A DNA stretch of 6,439 nt. Origin: Euzebyaceae bacterium. Lineage in GTDB: Bacteria > Actinomycetota > Nitriliruptoria > Euzebyales > Egibacteraceae. Numbering within the stretch: position 1 is the first letter of the stretch; the number at the start of each line of letters is the position of its first letter. Position numbers and translations under genes: made by a program. Positions 1 to 6,439 of the stretch are shown here, piece by piece. The stretch is taken from the NCBI GenBank assembly GCA_013696915.1, contig JACCXR010000084.1, positions 1 through 6,439 of the forward strand, given 5' to 3'. The notes beneath the pieces are model-generated. The model was not told where the DNA came from, did no database searches, and saw only the letters and a list, made by a program, of their open reading frames with translations.

Positions 1-924
1 GTGGAACAGCTCCAGGCGGCCAGGCGAGCGCGCCGCGGCGAAGCCGGTCCGCACGGCCTCGGCGTCGCGGGCCGCCCGAGGCACGTGGGCGACGACCGCC
101 GCGAAGGCGCATGCCGCGTTGGCCGCCTGGTGCGCGCCGTGCAGCGGCAGGTGGACCGTGGCCTCGGCCCCCTCCCCGGCCCACAGGACGAGGTCCTGGC
201 CGTCAGGGGTCGGGCGCCGTGACCGCAGCCCGAAGTCGCGTCCCTCCCAGAGGATGCTGGCGCCATGCGCCGCGGCCGCGCGCGCGATGACCCTGGCGGC
301 GGCGGGCTCCTGGACGGCGGACACTACGGCCGCGCCGTCCTTGATGATCCCGGCCTTCTCGGCGGCGACCTCGGCGACCGTGGACCCGAGCTCGGCGTGG
401 TCGAGCCCCACGCGGCCGAGCACCGCGACCCGCCCGTCGACGAGGTTGGTCGCGTCCCAGCGACCGCCCATGCCGACCTCGACGACGCCGACGTCGACGC
501 CGGCGCCGGCGAAGCAGGCCGAGGCCAGTGCGGTGAGCGTCTCGAAGAACGTCACCATCTCGCCGCGCTCGGCCTCGACCGCCGCGATGTGCGGCGCCAG
601 CGCGTCCAGCCGGCCCACGAATGCGGTGGGGCTGACCGGCCGGCCGCCGACGCGGATCCGCTCGCGGACGTCGTGCAGGTGCGGGGAGGTGTAGGTCCCG
701 GTGAGCAGGCCAAGCGCCTCGAGCACGCCGGTGACCATGCGGGCGATGCTGGTCTTCCCGTTCGTCCCGGTGATGTGGACCGCCGGATAGGCGCGCTGGG
801 GGTCGCCGAGGCGCGCGGACAGTGCGCGGATGCGGTCGAGGCCGGGCAGCATGACCTCCGGGCGGCGGGCGAACAGCGCCCCCACCGCCGCCTCGTAAAC
901 GGCGTCGCCCGGTTGGGACGTCAC
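1..924 (-). CDS. folC: Folylpolyglutamate synthase / dihydrofolate synthase (3' part beyond window)
   Basis: An open frame of 308 codons from GTG 924 to the window edge without a stop; full-length FolC is usually 420-460 residues. FolC is an ATP-dependent Mur-ligase-fold enzyme that adds glutamate to folates. Diagnostic motifs: MLPGLDRIRAL (25-35), P-loop TGTNGKTS (52-59), TYTSPHL (77-83), the ER pair of the omega loop (88-89), FFETLTALA (126-134), VVEVGMGGRWDATN (147-160), GLDHAELG (173-180), EKAGIIK (189-195, whose lysine is the one carbamylated in the family), LHGAHQAANAACA (261-273), and the start of the C-terminal region SPGRLEL (300-306). The GTG overlaps the metF TGA with no Shine-Dalgarno, which suggests reinitiation. 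A later GTG at codon 14 would cut the N-terminal helix. Whether it has dihydrofolate synthase activity as well cannot be told. Housekeeping folC in actinobacteria typically sits near valS, so this may be a second, pathway-linked copy. Confidence 0.9.
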   Translation of the reverse strand, partial: MTSQPGDAVYEAAVGALFARRPEVMLPGLDRIRALSARLGDPQRAYPAVHITGTNGKTSIARMVTGVLEALGLLTGTYTSPHLHDVRERIRVGGRPVSPTAFVGRLDALAPHIAAVEAERGEMVTFFETLTALASACFAGAGVDVGVVEVGMGGRWDATNLVDGRVAVLGRVGLDHAELGSTVAEVAAEKAGIIKDGAAVVSAVQEPAAARVIARAAAAHGASILWEGRDFGLRSRRPTPDGQDLVLWAGEGAEATVHLPLHGAHQAANAACAFAAVVAHVPRAARDAEAVRTGFAAARSPGRLELFH

Positions 925-1766
925 GACGCGAGCCGGTCGAGCAGCTGCCGGCGCCAGCGCTCGGTGCGCTCGACCTCGTTGAAGGTGAACAGGTGCCACC
1001 CGCTGATCCGCTGCGTCTCGTCGGCGACCATCGGGCCGAGCCGCTCGACGAGGTCGTCCGGCGTGTAGCCGGCCAGCAGCTTGGTGACGACGCCGCCCTG
1101 CTTGCGCAGGAACCGGGCGGAGTCGCCGAGGCCCACCTTGAACGAGATCCGCGCCAGCCGGGCCCGGTCCACGACGCCGGGGATGCCGATGTGGATCGGC
1201 AGATCGACGCCCCGGTCGCGCACCGCACCGACCCACGCCGCGGTCACCGCCGGGTCGTAGCAGATCTGCGAGACGATGTAGGTGGCGTACGGGGCCTTGT
1301 CGAACATCGTCTGGATCGTGGTCTCGTCGCTGATGAACGCGTGGCTCTCGGGGTAGCCGGTGATGCCGACGTCGTCGAGGCCGTGGCCGAGCCGCGCCAT
1401 CTCGGCGAGCAGGGCCGCAGCGCCCTCGAACGGGCCGGCCGGCTGGGCCGCGTCGCCTGCGACGACGAACATGTCGCGCAGGCGCAGCTCGTCGAACCGG
1501 CGCAGGACGGCCTCGAGGTGGCCGACGCCGGCGACCAGGCGCGCCGCGATGTGCGGGACGACCGCGAAGCCCTCCGCGGCCAGCCGCGCCGCCAGGTCGA
1601 GCGTCGCGTCGATGCCCTTGCCGGGCGAGGACGTGATTGTCACCGTCGCGCCCGCGGGGAGATGGGCGATCTGCTCCTCGACCCCCTTGGCCGGGATGAC
1701 CTCGAAGCGGGGATGCTCCAGGGACGCGACGAGCTTGGCGGTCGCGATGTCGGTCATCCGCTCCAC
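921..1766 (-). CDS. metF: MetF-like 5,10-methylenetetrahydrofolate reductase
   Basis: A 281-residue FAD/NAD(P)H-dependent methylenetetrahydrofolate reductase-family barrel, slightly short for MetF (about 290-300). Numbered from GTG 1766, the family landmarks are present in divergent form: FEVIPAKG (21-28) in place of FEFFPP, with Glu22 at the catalytic glutamate position; VTITSSPGKG (42-51); PHIAAR with His72; VVAGD with Asp105 where the FAD/folate-contacting RGD-type motif lies; GITGYPESH (134-142); SQICYD with Gln167 where E. coli has TQFFFD; and GIPGV (194-198). MetF interconverts methylene-THF and methyl-THF. Beside a DmdA-like demethylase the likely direction is oxidation of methyl-THF, as proposed for metF beside ligM in Sphingobium. 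Three starts are possible: TTG 1769, GTG 1766 and ATG 1757. GGAGG lies 2, 5 and 14 nt upstream of them respectively, so GTG 1766 fits best. Its TGA overlaps the folC GTG (GTGA). Confidence 0.85.
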   Translation of the reverse strand: MERMTDIATAKLVASLEHPRFEVIPAKGVEEQIAHLPAGATVTITSSPGKGIDATLDLAARLAAEGFAVVPHIAARLVAGVGHLEAVLRRFDELRLRDMFVVAGDAAQPAGPFEGAAALLAEMARLGHGLDDVGITGYPESHAFISDETTIQTMFDKAPYATYIVSQICYDPAVTAAWVGAVRDRGVDLPIHIGIPGVVDRARLARISFKVGLGDSARFLRKQGGVVTKLLAGYTPDDLVERLGPMVADETQRISGWHLFTFNEVERTERWRRQLLDRLAS

Positions 1767-1769
1767 CAA

Positions 1770-1778
1770 CCCCTCCCC
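1770..1778 (-). promoter_or_regulatory. Shine-Dalgarno for the metF-like gene
   Basis: Minus-strand GGGGAGGGG lies in the 31-nt gap between the DmdA-like stop (1798) and GTG 1766. The GGAGG core (1772-1776) is 5 nt from GTG 1766, 2 nt from TTG 1769 and 14 nt from ATG 1757, which favours the GTG. Confidence 0.65.
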
Positions 1779-1797
1779 GCGGACCTCGGCGGCGCCC

Positions 1798-2997
1798 TCA
1801 GGCGCTGACCGGGTTCTGGTCGAGCTGCTTGGGCTTGTTCTTCTCCGGGTCGATGAACGGCTTTTCCACCACGACCGCGCCCTGCCGCCCGTGCTGGGTC
1901 TCTACGACGAGTTCGGTGCCGAGTTGCTCGTGGGCGATCGGCACCATCGCGTAGCCGATGTTGCGCTCCAGCCGCGGTGAGTAGCAGGCCGAGGTCACCT
2001 GACCGATCCGCCGGTCGCCGTCGTAGGTCGGGAAGACGTCGATCATCGCGCCGTCGTTGTAGGAGCCGACGCTCGGCCCGCCGATCTCGACACCGACGAG
2101 CTTGCGGCTGATGCCCTGCTCTTTGATCCTGCGGAGGGCGTCCTTGCCGACGAAGTCGGCCTCCTGGTCGAGGTCGACCATCCACGTCGACTCGAACCCG
2201 TAGCCGACCTCGAAGGGGTTTGTGTCGTACCACATGTCGTCACCCAGGGCGAGAATGCCGCCCTCGATGCGGCGGATGTGACAGGGCCCGATGACCCGGA
2301 GTTGATGCGGCTCACCCGCTTCGAGAACGGTGTCCCAGAGCTTGGCGCCGTCGCGCGAGGCGTTGCGCAGGTAGATCTCGTACCCGAGTTCGGCGGTGTA
2401 GCCGGTCCGCGAGACGACGACGTCCATGCCGTTCAGCTCACGTTCGACCGCGTAGTAGTAGGGCACCTCCAGGATGCTGTCGCCGAACAGGTCGACCATG
2501 ACGTCCTTCGACTTCGGCCCCTGGATCTGCACCGGCCCGACGTCTGGTTCGGTGATCTGCACGTCCATGCCGGCGTTGTGGGCGAGGCCCTGGGCCCAGA
2601 GCAGGACGTCGCTGTCGGCGAGCGACAGCCAGAAGTGGTTCTCGCCCAGCCGCAGCAGCACGGGGTCGTTGATGATCCCGCCGTCGGCATTGGTGACGAA
2701 CACGTACTTGCACTGGCCGATCTTGCACTTGCTCAAGTCCCTGGGCACGAGCATGTTCGTGAAGTCGAACGCGTCCGGTCCGGTGATCTCCACCTGCTTC
2801 TCGACGCCGACGTCCCACATCGTCACGTGGTTGAGCAGGTGCCAGTACTCCTCCACCGGGTCGCCGTAGTGGCGCGGGTGATAGGTGTGGTTGTAGACGC
2901 TGTAGAGAGCCACGCCGTGCTTGCGGGAGGCGTAGAAGTACGGCGACTTGCGGATCCGCGGGTACAGCAGGATCCCGGGGTCGGAGATGACGGTCAA
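1798..2997 (-). CDS. DmdA-like GcvT-fold THF-dependent methyltransferase/demethylase
   Basis: A 399-residue stand-alone aminomethyltransferase-fold protein. Its layout resembles DMSP demethylase (DmdA) more than glycine-cleavage T protein: YSVYNHTYHP (32-41), a WDVGVEKQVEI segment (61-71), PRDLSK (85-90), GQCKYV (94-99), GGIINDPV (106-113), LSLADSD (124-130), IQGPKS (158-163), SRTGYTAELGYEIYL (196-210), IRRIEGG (241-247), VTSACYSPRLERNI (334-347). Asp111 in NDP matches the folate-site aspartate of GcvT-fold enzymes. The C-terminal barrel spans about 290-380, followed by a charged tail. DmdA moves a methyl group from a sulfonium substrate to THF as 5-methyl-THF. The clade also includes enzymes with other or unknown methyl donors, so DMSP is not assured. 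The start is TTG at 2997, seven bases after AAGGAGG. The frame is open further upstream, but that part only shadows the PLP gene. The next gene, a MetF homologue, fits a 5-methyl-THF product. Confidence 0.85.
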   Translation of the reverse strand: MTVISDPGILLYPRIRKSPYFYASRKHGVALYSVYNHTYHPRHYGDPVEEYWHLLNHVTMWDVGVEKQVEITGPDAFDFTNMLVPRDLSKCKIGQCKYVFVTNADGGIINDPVLLRLGENHFWLSLADSDVLLWAQGLAHNAGMDVQITEPDVGPVQIQGPKSKDVMVDLFGDSILEVPYYYAVERELNGMDVVVSRTGYTAELGYEIYLRNASRDGAKLWDTVLEAGEPHQLRVIGPCHIRRIEGGILALGDDMWYDTNPFEVGYGFESTWMVDLDQEADFVGKDALRRIKEQGISRKLVGVEIGGPSVGSYNDGAMIDVFPTYDGDRRIGQVTSACYSPRLERNIGYAMVPIAHEQLGTELVVETQHGRQGAVVVEKPFIDPEKNKPKQLDQNPVSA

Positions 2998-3004
2998 GGC
3001 GGTT

Positions 3005-3012
3005 CCTCCTTC
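3005..3012 (-). promoter_or_regulatory. Strong Shine-Dalgarno for the DmdA-like gene
   Basis: Read on the minus strand this is GAAGGAGG, followed by a 7-nt spacer and TTG at 2997-2995. It is the best ribosome binding site in the window and decides the start, because no ATG or GTG lies nearby in frame. The rest of the 50-nt gap (2998-3047) shows no clear hairpin, terminator or -10 element. Confidence 0.85.
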
Positions 3013-3047
3013 GGTTCGGTGATGATCGTCGGCGCGCTGCTGGAGGG

Positions 3048-3977
3048 TCAGTTGCCCCCCTCCGCGCGGAAGTGCTCGCTGAGGTACTTCTCGCCCTCGT
3101 CGCAGAAGGCCGTGACGACGCAGGTCCACTCGGGGTGCGCGGCGCGCACCCGCTGCGCCGCGACGAGGTGGGCGCCGGAGCTCGGGCCAGCGAAGATGCC
3201 GTGCTCGCGAGCGAGGTTCCGCATGGCCTCGAGGCTCTCGTCGCCGGCCACTGGGACGAGCTCGTCGATGAGGTCGCGGTTGCGCGCGACGATGCCGGGG
3301 ACGAACCCGTCGGCGATGCCCTCGATCCGGTGCTTGCCGGTCTCACCGCACAGGATCGTGCAGGACTCGTCGGGCTCGACGCCGATCAGCCGGACGTCGG
3401 GGTTGACGGCGCGGAACGCCTGCCCCACCCCGATGAGGGTGCCGCCGGTCCCGATGCCCATGACGAGCGCGTCGGGCAGAGTCCCGGGCGGAAGCTGGTC
3501 GAGGATCTCGGGGCCGAGCCAGGTCCTGTTCTCCTCGATGTTCCACTCGGACGTGAACTGCGCCGGGGCGAAGTGGCCCGGCCGGTCCCCGAGCTCCCGC
3601 GCCCTGGCGAGGGCCTCGTTGACGTGGAAGTCGCCCACCAGCTCGACGTCGGCGCCGAACGCCCTGGAGATTGCGAGCCGCTCGCTGCTCATGCCGTTCG
3701 GCATGACCACGAGCATGCGGTAGCCCTTCACCGCGGCGACCATGCTGAACGCGTTCCCGGTGTTGCCGCTCGACGCCTCGACGATCGTGTCGCCGGGGGA
3801 CAGCATCCCCTCCGCCTCGGCGCGTTCGACGATGTAGGCCGCGATGCGAGCCTTGATCGAGCCGGACGGGTTGAGGAACTCGAGCTTGGCCCAGACGTCG
3901 TCGACGAGGATGAGCGGCGTGTTGCCGATGCCGTCGAGCACCGTGCCGGTGCGCGCGGCCTGCTGCACGGCGGTCAT
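3048..3977 (-). CDS. PLP-dependent cysteine synthase-family protein, substrate unknown
   Basis: A 309-residue fold-type II PLP enzyme of the CysK/CBS family, about the usual length for a bare catalytic domain, with no CBS regulatory domain. Visible motifs are IGNTPL (17-22), the PLP lysine Lys42 in NPSGSIKARI, the substrate loop SSGNTG (69-74), the phosphate-binding GTGGT (176-180) and the GPSSGA segment (264-269) whose serine normally meets the PLP ring nitrogen. Family members replace or eliminate a beta substituent of serine-type amino acids. The substrate cannot be read from sequence, and the SIKARI and ASSGNTG variants differ from housekeeping CysK (usually SVKDRI and TSGNTG). The ATG at 3977 overlaps the upstream TGA (ATGA) and has only a weak GGAG 11 nt upstream, so translational coupling is likely. 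The frame stays open far upstream, but that part is an arginine-rich shadow of the oxidase gene, and IGNTPL at residue 17 fits this start. It could make cysteine, or deaminate serine produced by the pathway. Confidence 0.85.
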   Translation of the reverse strand: MTAVQQAARTGTVLDGIGNTPLILVDDVWAKLEFLNPSGSIKARIAAYIVERAEAEGMLSPGDTIVEASSGNTGNAFSMVAAVKGYRMLVVMPNGMSSERLAISRAFGADVELVGDFHVNEALARARELGDRPGHFAPAQFTSEWNIEENRTWLGPEILDQLPPGTLPDALVMGIGTGGTLIGVGQAFRAVNPDVRLIGVEPDESCTILCGETGKHRIEGIADGFVPGIVARNRDLIDELVPVAGDESLEAMRNLAREHGIFAGPSSGAHLVAAQRVRAAHPEWTCVVTAFCDEGEKYLSEHFRAEGGN

Positions 3978-6439
3978 CGGCGCATCCGCTCCATCCGCGG
4001 GTCGAACAGCGGGTCGGCCGCGGTGCTGGCGGGGTAGCGCTCGCCGAAGTACTCCACCTCCAGGCGGGTGCCGGGCTCGGACAGTTCGGCGGGCAGCCAG
4101 GCGTAGACGATCGAGGCGCCCACGGAGTAGCCGTGAGCGGCGCTGGTGACGAACCCGACCGCTGCGTCCGCGGCGTCGGACCGGTGGGTGCCGGGGGGAC
4201 GGAGTCCACCCGTCCGGGCAAAGACCGGCTCCTTGCCCATGACCACCTTGGCGGGGTCGTCCAGCACCAGGCAGGTCAGGCGCCGCCCGGGCGCGTCGCC
4301 GCGGCGCTCGAGCGCCGCCCGGCCGACGAAGTCGCCCTTGTCCATGCGTACGGCGAACTCGAGCCCCGCCTCGTAGGGGTCGTGCTCGGCCCACATGTCC
4401 TTGCCCCAGGAGCGGTAGCCCTTCTCCAGGCGCAGCGAGTCGAAGGCGCCGCGGCCGGCGGCGACGACGCCGTGCGGCCGGCCAGCCCGCCACAGCAGGT
4501 CCCACAGCCGCAGGCCGAGGTCGGCCGAGGTGTACAGCTCCCAGCCGAGCTCGCCGACGTAGGACAGCCGCAGCGCGAGGACCGGCAGCTCGCGGACGTG
4601 GATCCGGCGGGCCTTGAAGAAGCCGAAGCCTGCGTGGGAGACGTCGTCGTCGGTCAGCTGTTCCAGCACGCTCCGCGCCTGCGGTCCCCACAGGCCGACG
4701 CAGCAGGTCGCTGCGGTGATGTCGCGCACCTGCACCGAGCCGTCGCGGGGGGCGTGCCGCTGCATCCAGTCGAGGTCGAGGGGACCGTTGCAGCCGACCT
4801 GGAAGCGCGCGTCCCCGACGCGGGCGACGGTCAGGTCGCTGCGGACGCCGCCGTGCTCGTCGAGCAGCAGGGTGTAGGTGACGCTGCCGACGGGCTTGTC
4901 GAGCTGGTTGGACGACAGGTGCTGGAGGAAGCCCAGTGCGCCGGGACCCCAGACCTCCGCCTTCTTCAGGGGCGTCATGTCGAACATGGCGACGCGCTCG
5001 CGGGTCGCGAGGTGCTCGGCTCCGACGATCGGCGACCAGTAGCGGGCCGCCCAACGCTCTCTCGATGGCACGTGGCGCCCGTGGGTGAGGGCGGCGTTCG
5101 CCCCGTACCACTGTGGGCGCTCCCAGCCGGAGCCTTCGAGGAATGTGGCGTTCAGCTCGCGCTGCCGCTGGTGGAAGGGGCTGACCCGCAGCGGTCGTGG
5201 TTCCTCCATCGGCTGCAGCGGGTGGATGATGTCGTAGACCTCCCGGAAATTCTGCGAGCTGCGGGCGCGCACGTACGTGGGGCTGTGGGCGAATTCCTCG
5301 AAGCGGTGGAGGTCCGCCTCCCGCAGGTCGATGCTCGGCTTGCCGGTGGCAACCCACTCGGCCATCGCCCTGCCGACGCCGCCGGCGTGGGTGATCCACA
5401 CGGCTTCGGCGACCCAGAACCCGCGGACGGCACGGGACTCGCCGAGCACGGGCATGCCGTCGGAGGTGAACAGGAACAGCCCGTTGATGCCCCTGGCGAT
5501 CCCGGTCTCGCCGAGCGCCGGCAGCAGGTCCTGGGCGTCCTGCCACGGCTGCTTGAAGTCGTCCTCGGTGAAGGACAGCACCGACGGCATCACGCCGGCG
5601 TCCCGCCTCGAGCGGATCTCGTCGGCGCCGATCGGCATGGCGCGGTGCTGGTAGGACCCGATGCCGTAGCTGTCGCCCTGCTGGCGGAAGTACATCGACC
5701 GGTCCTGGTGGCGCAGGATCGGGTGCGTGACCTCCTCGGTCGCGCCCGCGAGCCGGGCGACCGGGGTCGTCCAGGCGTACTGGTGCGCCATGGGCTGCAC
5801 GGGGATCGACACGCCGGCCATGCGGCCGATCCTGGGCCCCCAGATCCCGGCGCAGCACAGGACCGTCTCGGCGGCGATCACGCCCCGGGTCGTCTCGACG
5901 GCGCGGACCCGGCCTCCGGCGATCCGGAAGCCGGTGACTTCGGTATCGCCGTGGAAGCGCACCCCCCGCGCCTCGGCGTCGCCGGCCATCGACGCGCACG
6001 CGCGCACGGGCTTCGCGATCCCGTCGGACGGCACCCAGAAGCCGCCGAGGATTCGTTCCGGGTCGACGAGCGGGATCCGGTCGGCGACCTCGGCGGGGTC
6101 GATCAGGTGCGCCTCCACGCCCCAGGACCGGGCGAGCCCGTGCTTGCGCTTCAGGTCCGTCCACCGCTCGGGCGTCGCCGCCACCTCGATGCCGCCCACC
6201 GGGTGGAAGCACGGCTGCCCGTCAAGGCTCGCCTCCCCGTAGCGCTGGACCGTGTAGGAGGCCAGCTCGGTCATCGTCTTCGAGGGGTTGGTCTGGAACA
6301 CCAGCCCTGGGGCGTGCGAGCTCGACCCGCCGGTCTCGAACAGCGGCCCCTGGTCGATGACGACGACGTCGGTCCAGCCGAGCGCCCCGAGGTGGTAGGC
6401 GGTGCTGCAGCCGACGATGCCGGCTCCGATGATCACGAC
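3974..6439 (-). CDS. dmg: Dimethylglycine oxidase-type FAD/GcvT fusion protein (5' end cut by window edge)
   Basis: Predicted to oxidise N,N-dimethylglycine to sarcosine with O2, forming H2O2, and to pass the released C1 unit to THF as 5,10-methylene-THF. It is probably cytoplasmic, with no signal peptide visible. Numbered from the GTG at 6436, it shows an N-terminal dinucleotide fold (IIGAGIVG, residues 2-9), an FAD oxidoreductase domain to about 365, a linker to about 425, then GcvT N-terminal and C-terminal barrel domains to residue 820. Compared from memory with the 830-residue A. globiformis enzyme, all key residues are kept: His41 (covalent FAD, His48 there), His218 (His225), Tyr249 (Tyr259) and Asp534 (folate-site Asp552). 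The alignment implies about seven missing residues upstream of 6436, so that GTG is an internal Val. Residues about 743-757 form an insertion relative to the Arthrobacter protein. The stop overlaps the next gene by ATGA. A related sarcosine or dimethylglycine dehydrogenase is possible but less likely. Confidence 0.9.
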   Translation of the reverse strand, partial: VVIIGAGIVGCSTAYHLGALGWTDVVVIDQGPLFETGGSSSHAPGLVFQTNPSKTMTELASYTVQRYGEASLDGQPCFHPVGGIEVAATPERWTDLKRKHGLARSWGVEAHLIDPAEVADRIPLVDPERILGGFWVPSDGIAKPVRACASMAGDAEARGVRFHGDTEVTGFRIAGGRVRAVETTRGVIAAETVLCCAGIWGPRIGRMAGVSIPVQPMAHQYAWTTPVARLAGATEEVTHPILRHQDRSMYFRQQGDSYGIGSYQHRAMPIGADEIRSRRDAGVMPSVLSFTEDDFKQPWQDAQDLLPALGETGIARGINGLFLFTSDGMPVLGESRAVRGFWVAEAVWITHAGGVGRAMAEWVATGKPSIDLREADLHRFEEFAHSPTYVRARSSQNFREVYDIIHPLQPMEEPRPLRVSPFHQRQRELNATFLEGSGWERPQWYGANAALTHGRHVPSRERWAARYWSPIVGAEHLATRERVAMFDMTPLKKAEVWGPGALGFLQHLSSNQLDKPVGSVTYTLLLDEHGGVRSDLTVARVGDARFQVGCNGPLDLDWMQRHAPRDGSVQVRDITAATCCVGLWGPQARSVLEQLTDDDVSHAGFGFFKARRIHVRELPVLALRLSYVGELGWELYTSADLGLRLWDLLWRAGRPHGVVAAGRGAFDSLRLEKGYRSWGKDMWAEHDPYEAGLEFAVRMDKGDFVGRAALERRGDAPGRRLTCLVLDDPAKVVMGKEPVFARTGGLRPPGTHRSDAADAAVGFVTSAAHGYSVGASIVYAWLPAELSEPGTRLEVEYFGERYPASTAADPLFDPRMERMRR

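Noticed and set aside
203..1228. Minus-strand open frame of 341 codons spanning the metF/folC junction
   Set aside because: It is out of frame with both genes, and its arginine/glycine-rich translation includes a run of arginines. The folC frame over the same bases carries all FolC motifs.
2998..3047. Possible terminator, internal promoter or riboswitch in the 50-nt gap
   Set aside because: No stable inverted repeat, T-run or recognisable -35/-10 pair is visible, and most of the 3' half is the ribosome binding site. The gap is too short for known C1- or glycine-responsive riboswitches.
2998..3129. 44-codon upstream extension of the DmdA-like gene
   Set aside because: It overlaps the 3' end of the PLP gene in another frame and has a low-complexity basic composition, and the strong Shine-Dalgarno points to TTG 2997.
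2278..3723. Plus-strand open frame of 481 codons, with other long plus-strand frames such as 265-1068, 993-1808 and 3072-4037
   Set aside because: They lie antisense to well-supported genes, have Arg/Ala/Asp/Val-rich compositions with no recognisable motif, and are expected from high third-position GC on the opposite strand.
3978..6212. Long N-terminal extension of the PLP gene frame back to 6212, suggesting a giant fusion
   Set aside because: The extension is an out-of-frame arginine-rich reading of the oxidase gene. CysK-fold homology begins just after ATG 3977.
1..6439. tRNA, rRNA, CRISPR repeats, insertion sequence ends or long direct repeats
   Set aside because: Coding sequence fills nearly the whole window and no such pattern was seen on either strand by eye.

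Overview
The window is about 6.4 kb of very GC-rich DNA in which every supported gene lies on the minus strand, so transcription runs from high to low coordinates. GTG and TTG starts, strong G-rich ribosome binding sites, start/stop overlaps and a first gene closely resembling Arthrobacter globiformis dimethylglycine oxidase all suggest a high-GC actinobacterium. The genus cannot be fixed from this window.

In transcription order: (1) 6439-3974, a dimethylglycine oxidase-type flavoprotein with a fused GcvT folate-binding half, missing only a few N-terminal residues at the window edge. (2) 3977-3048, a PLP enzyme of the cysteine synthase fold, overlapping gene 1 by ATGA. (3) 2997-1798, a stand-alone GcvT-fold protein of the DmdA-like clade with a TTG start behind a near-perfect Shine-Dalgarno, after a 50-nt gap. 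(4) 1766-921, a MetF-like methylenetetrahydrofolate reductase. (5) 924-1, a FolC-type folylpolyglutamate synthase overlapping gene 4 by GTGA and running off the window with at least 308 codons. Tight spacing suggests one operon. No RNA gene, mobile element, CRISPR array or terminator was found, and no intergenic stretch exceeds about 50 nt.

The genes form a coherent one-carbon (C1) catabolic cassette built on tetrahydrofolate (THF). The oxidase should take a methyl group from dimethylglycine and deliver it as 5,10-methylene-THF. The DmdA-like protein should move a methyl group from an onium or methylated substrate directly to THF, giving 5-methyl-THF. MetF can reoxidise that to methylene-THF, and FolC would polyglutamylate the folate carrier. 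An attractive but unproven reading is stepwise demethylation of glycine betaine (a structural analogue of DMSP) to dimethylglycine and then sarcosine, with both methyl groups captured on folate. The role of the PLP enzyme is the main unknown.
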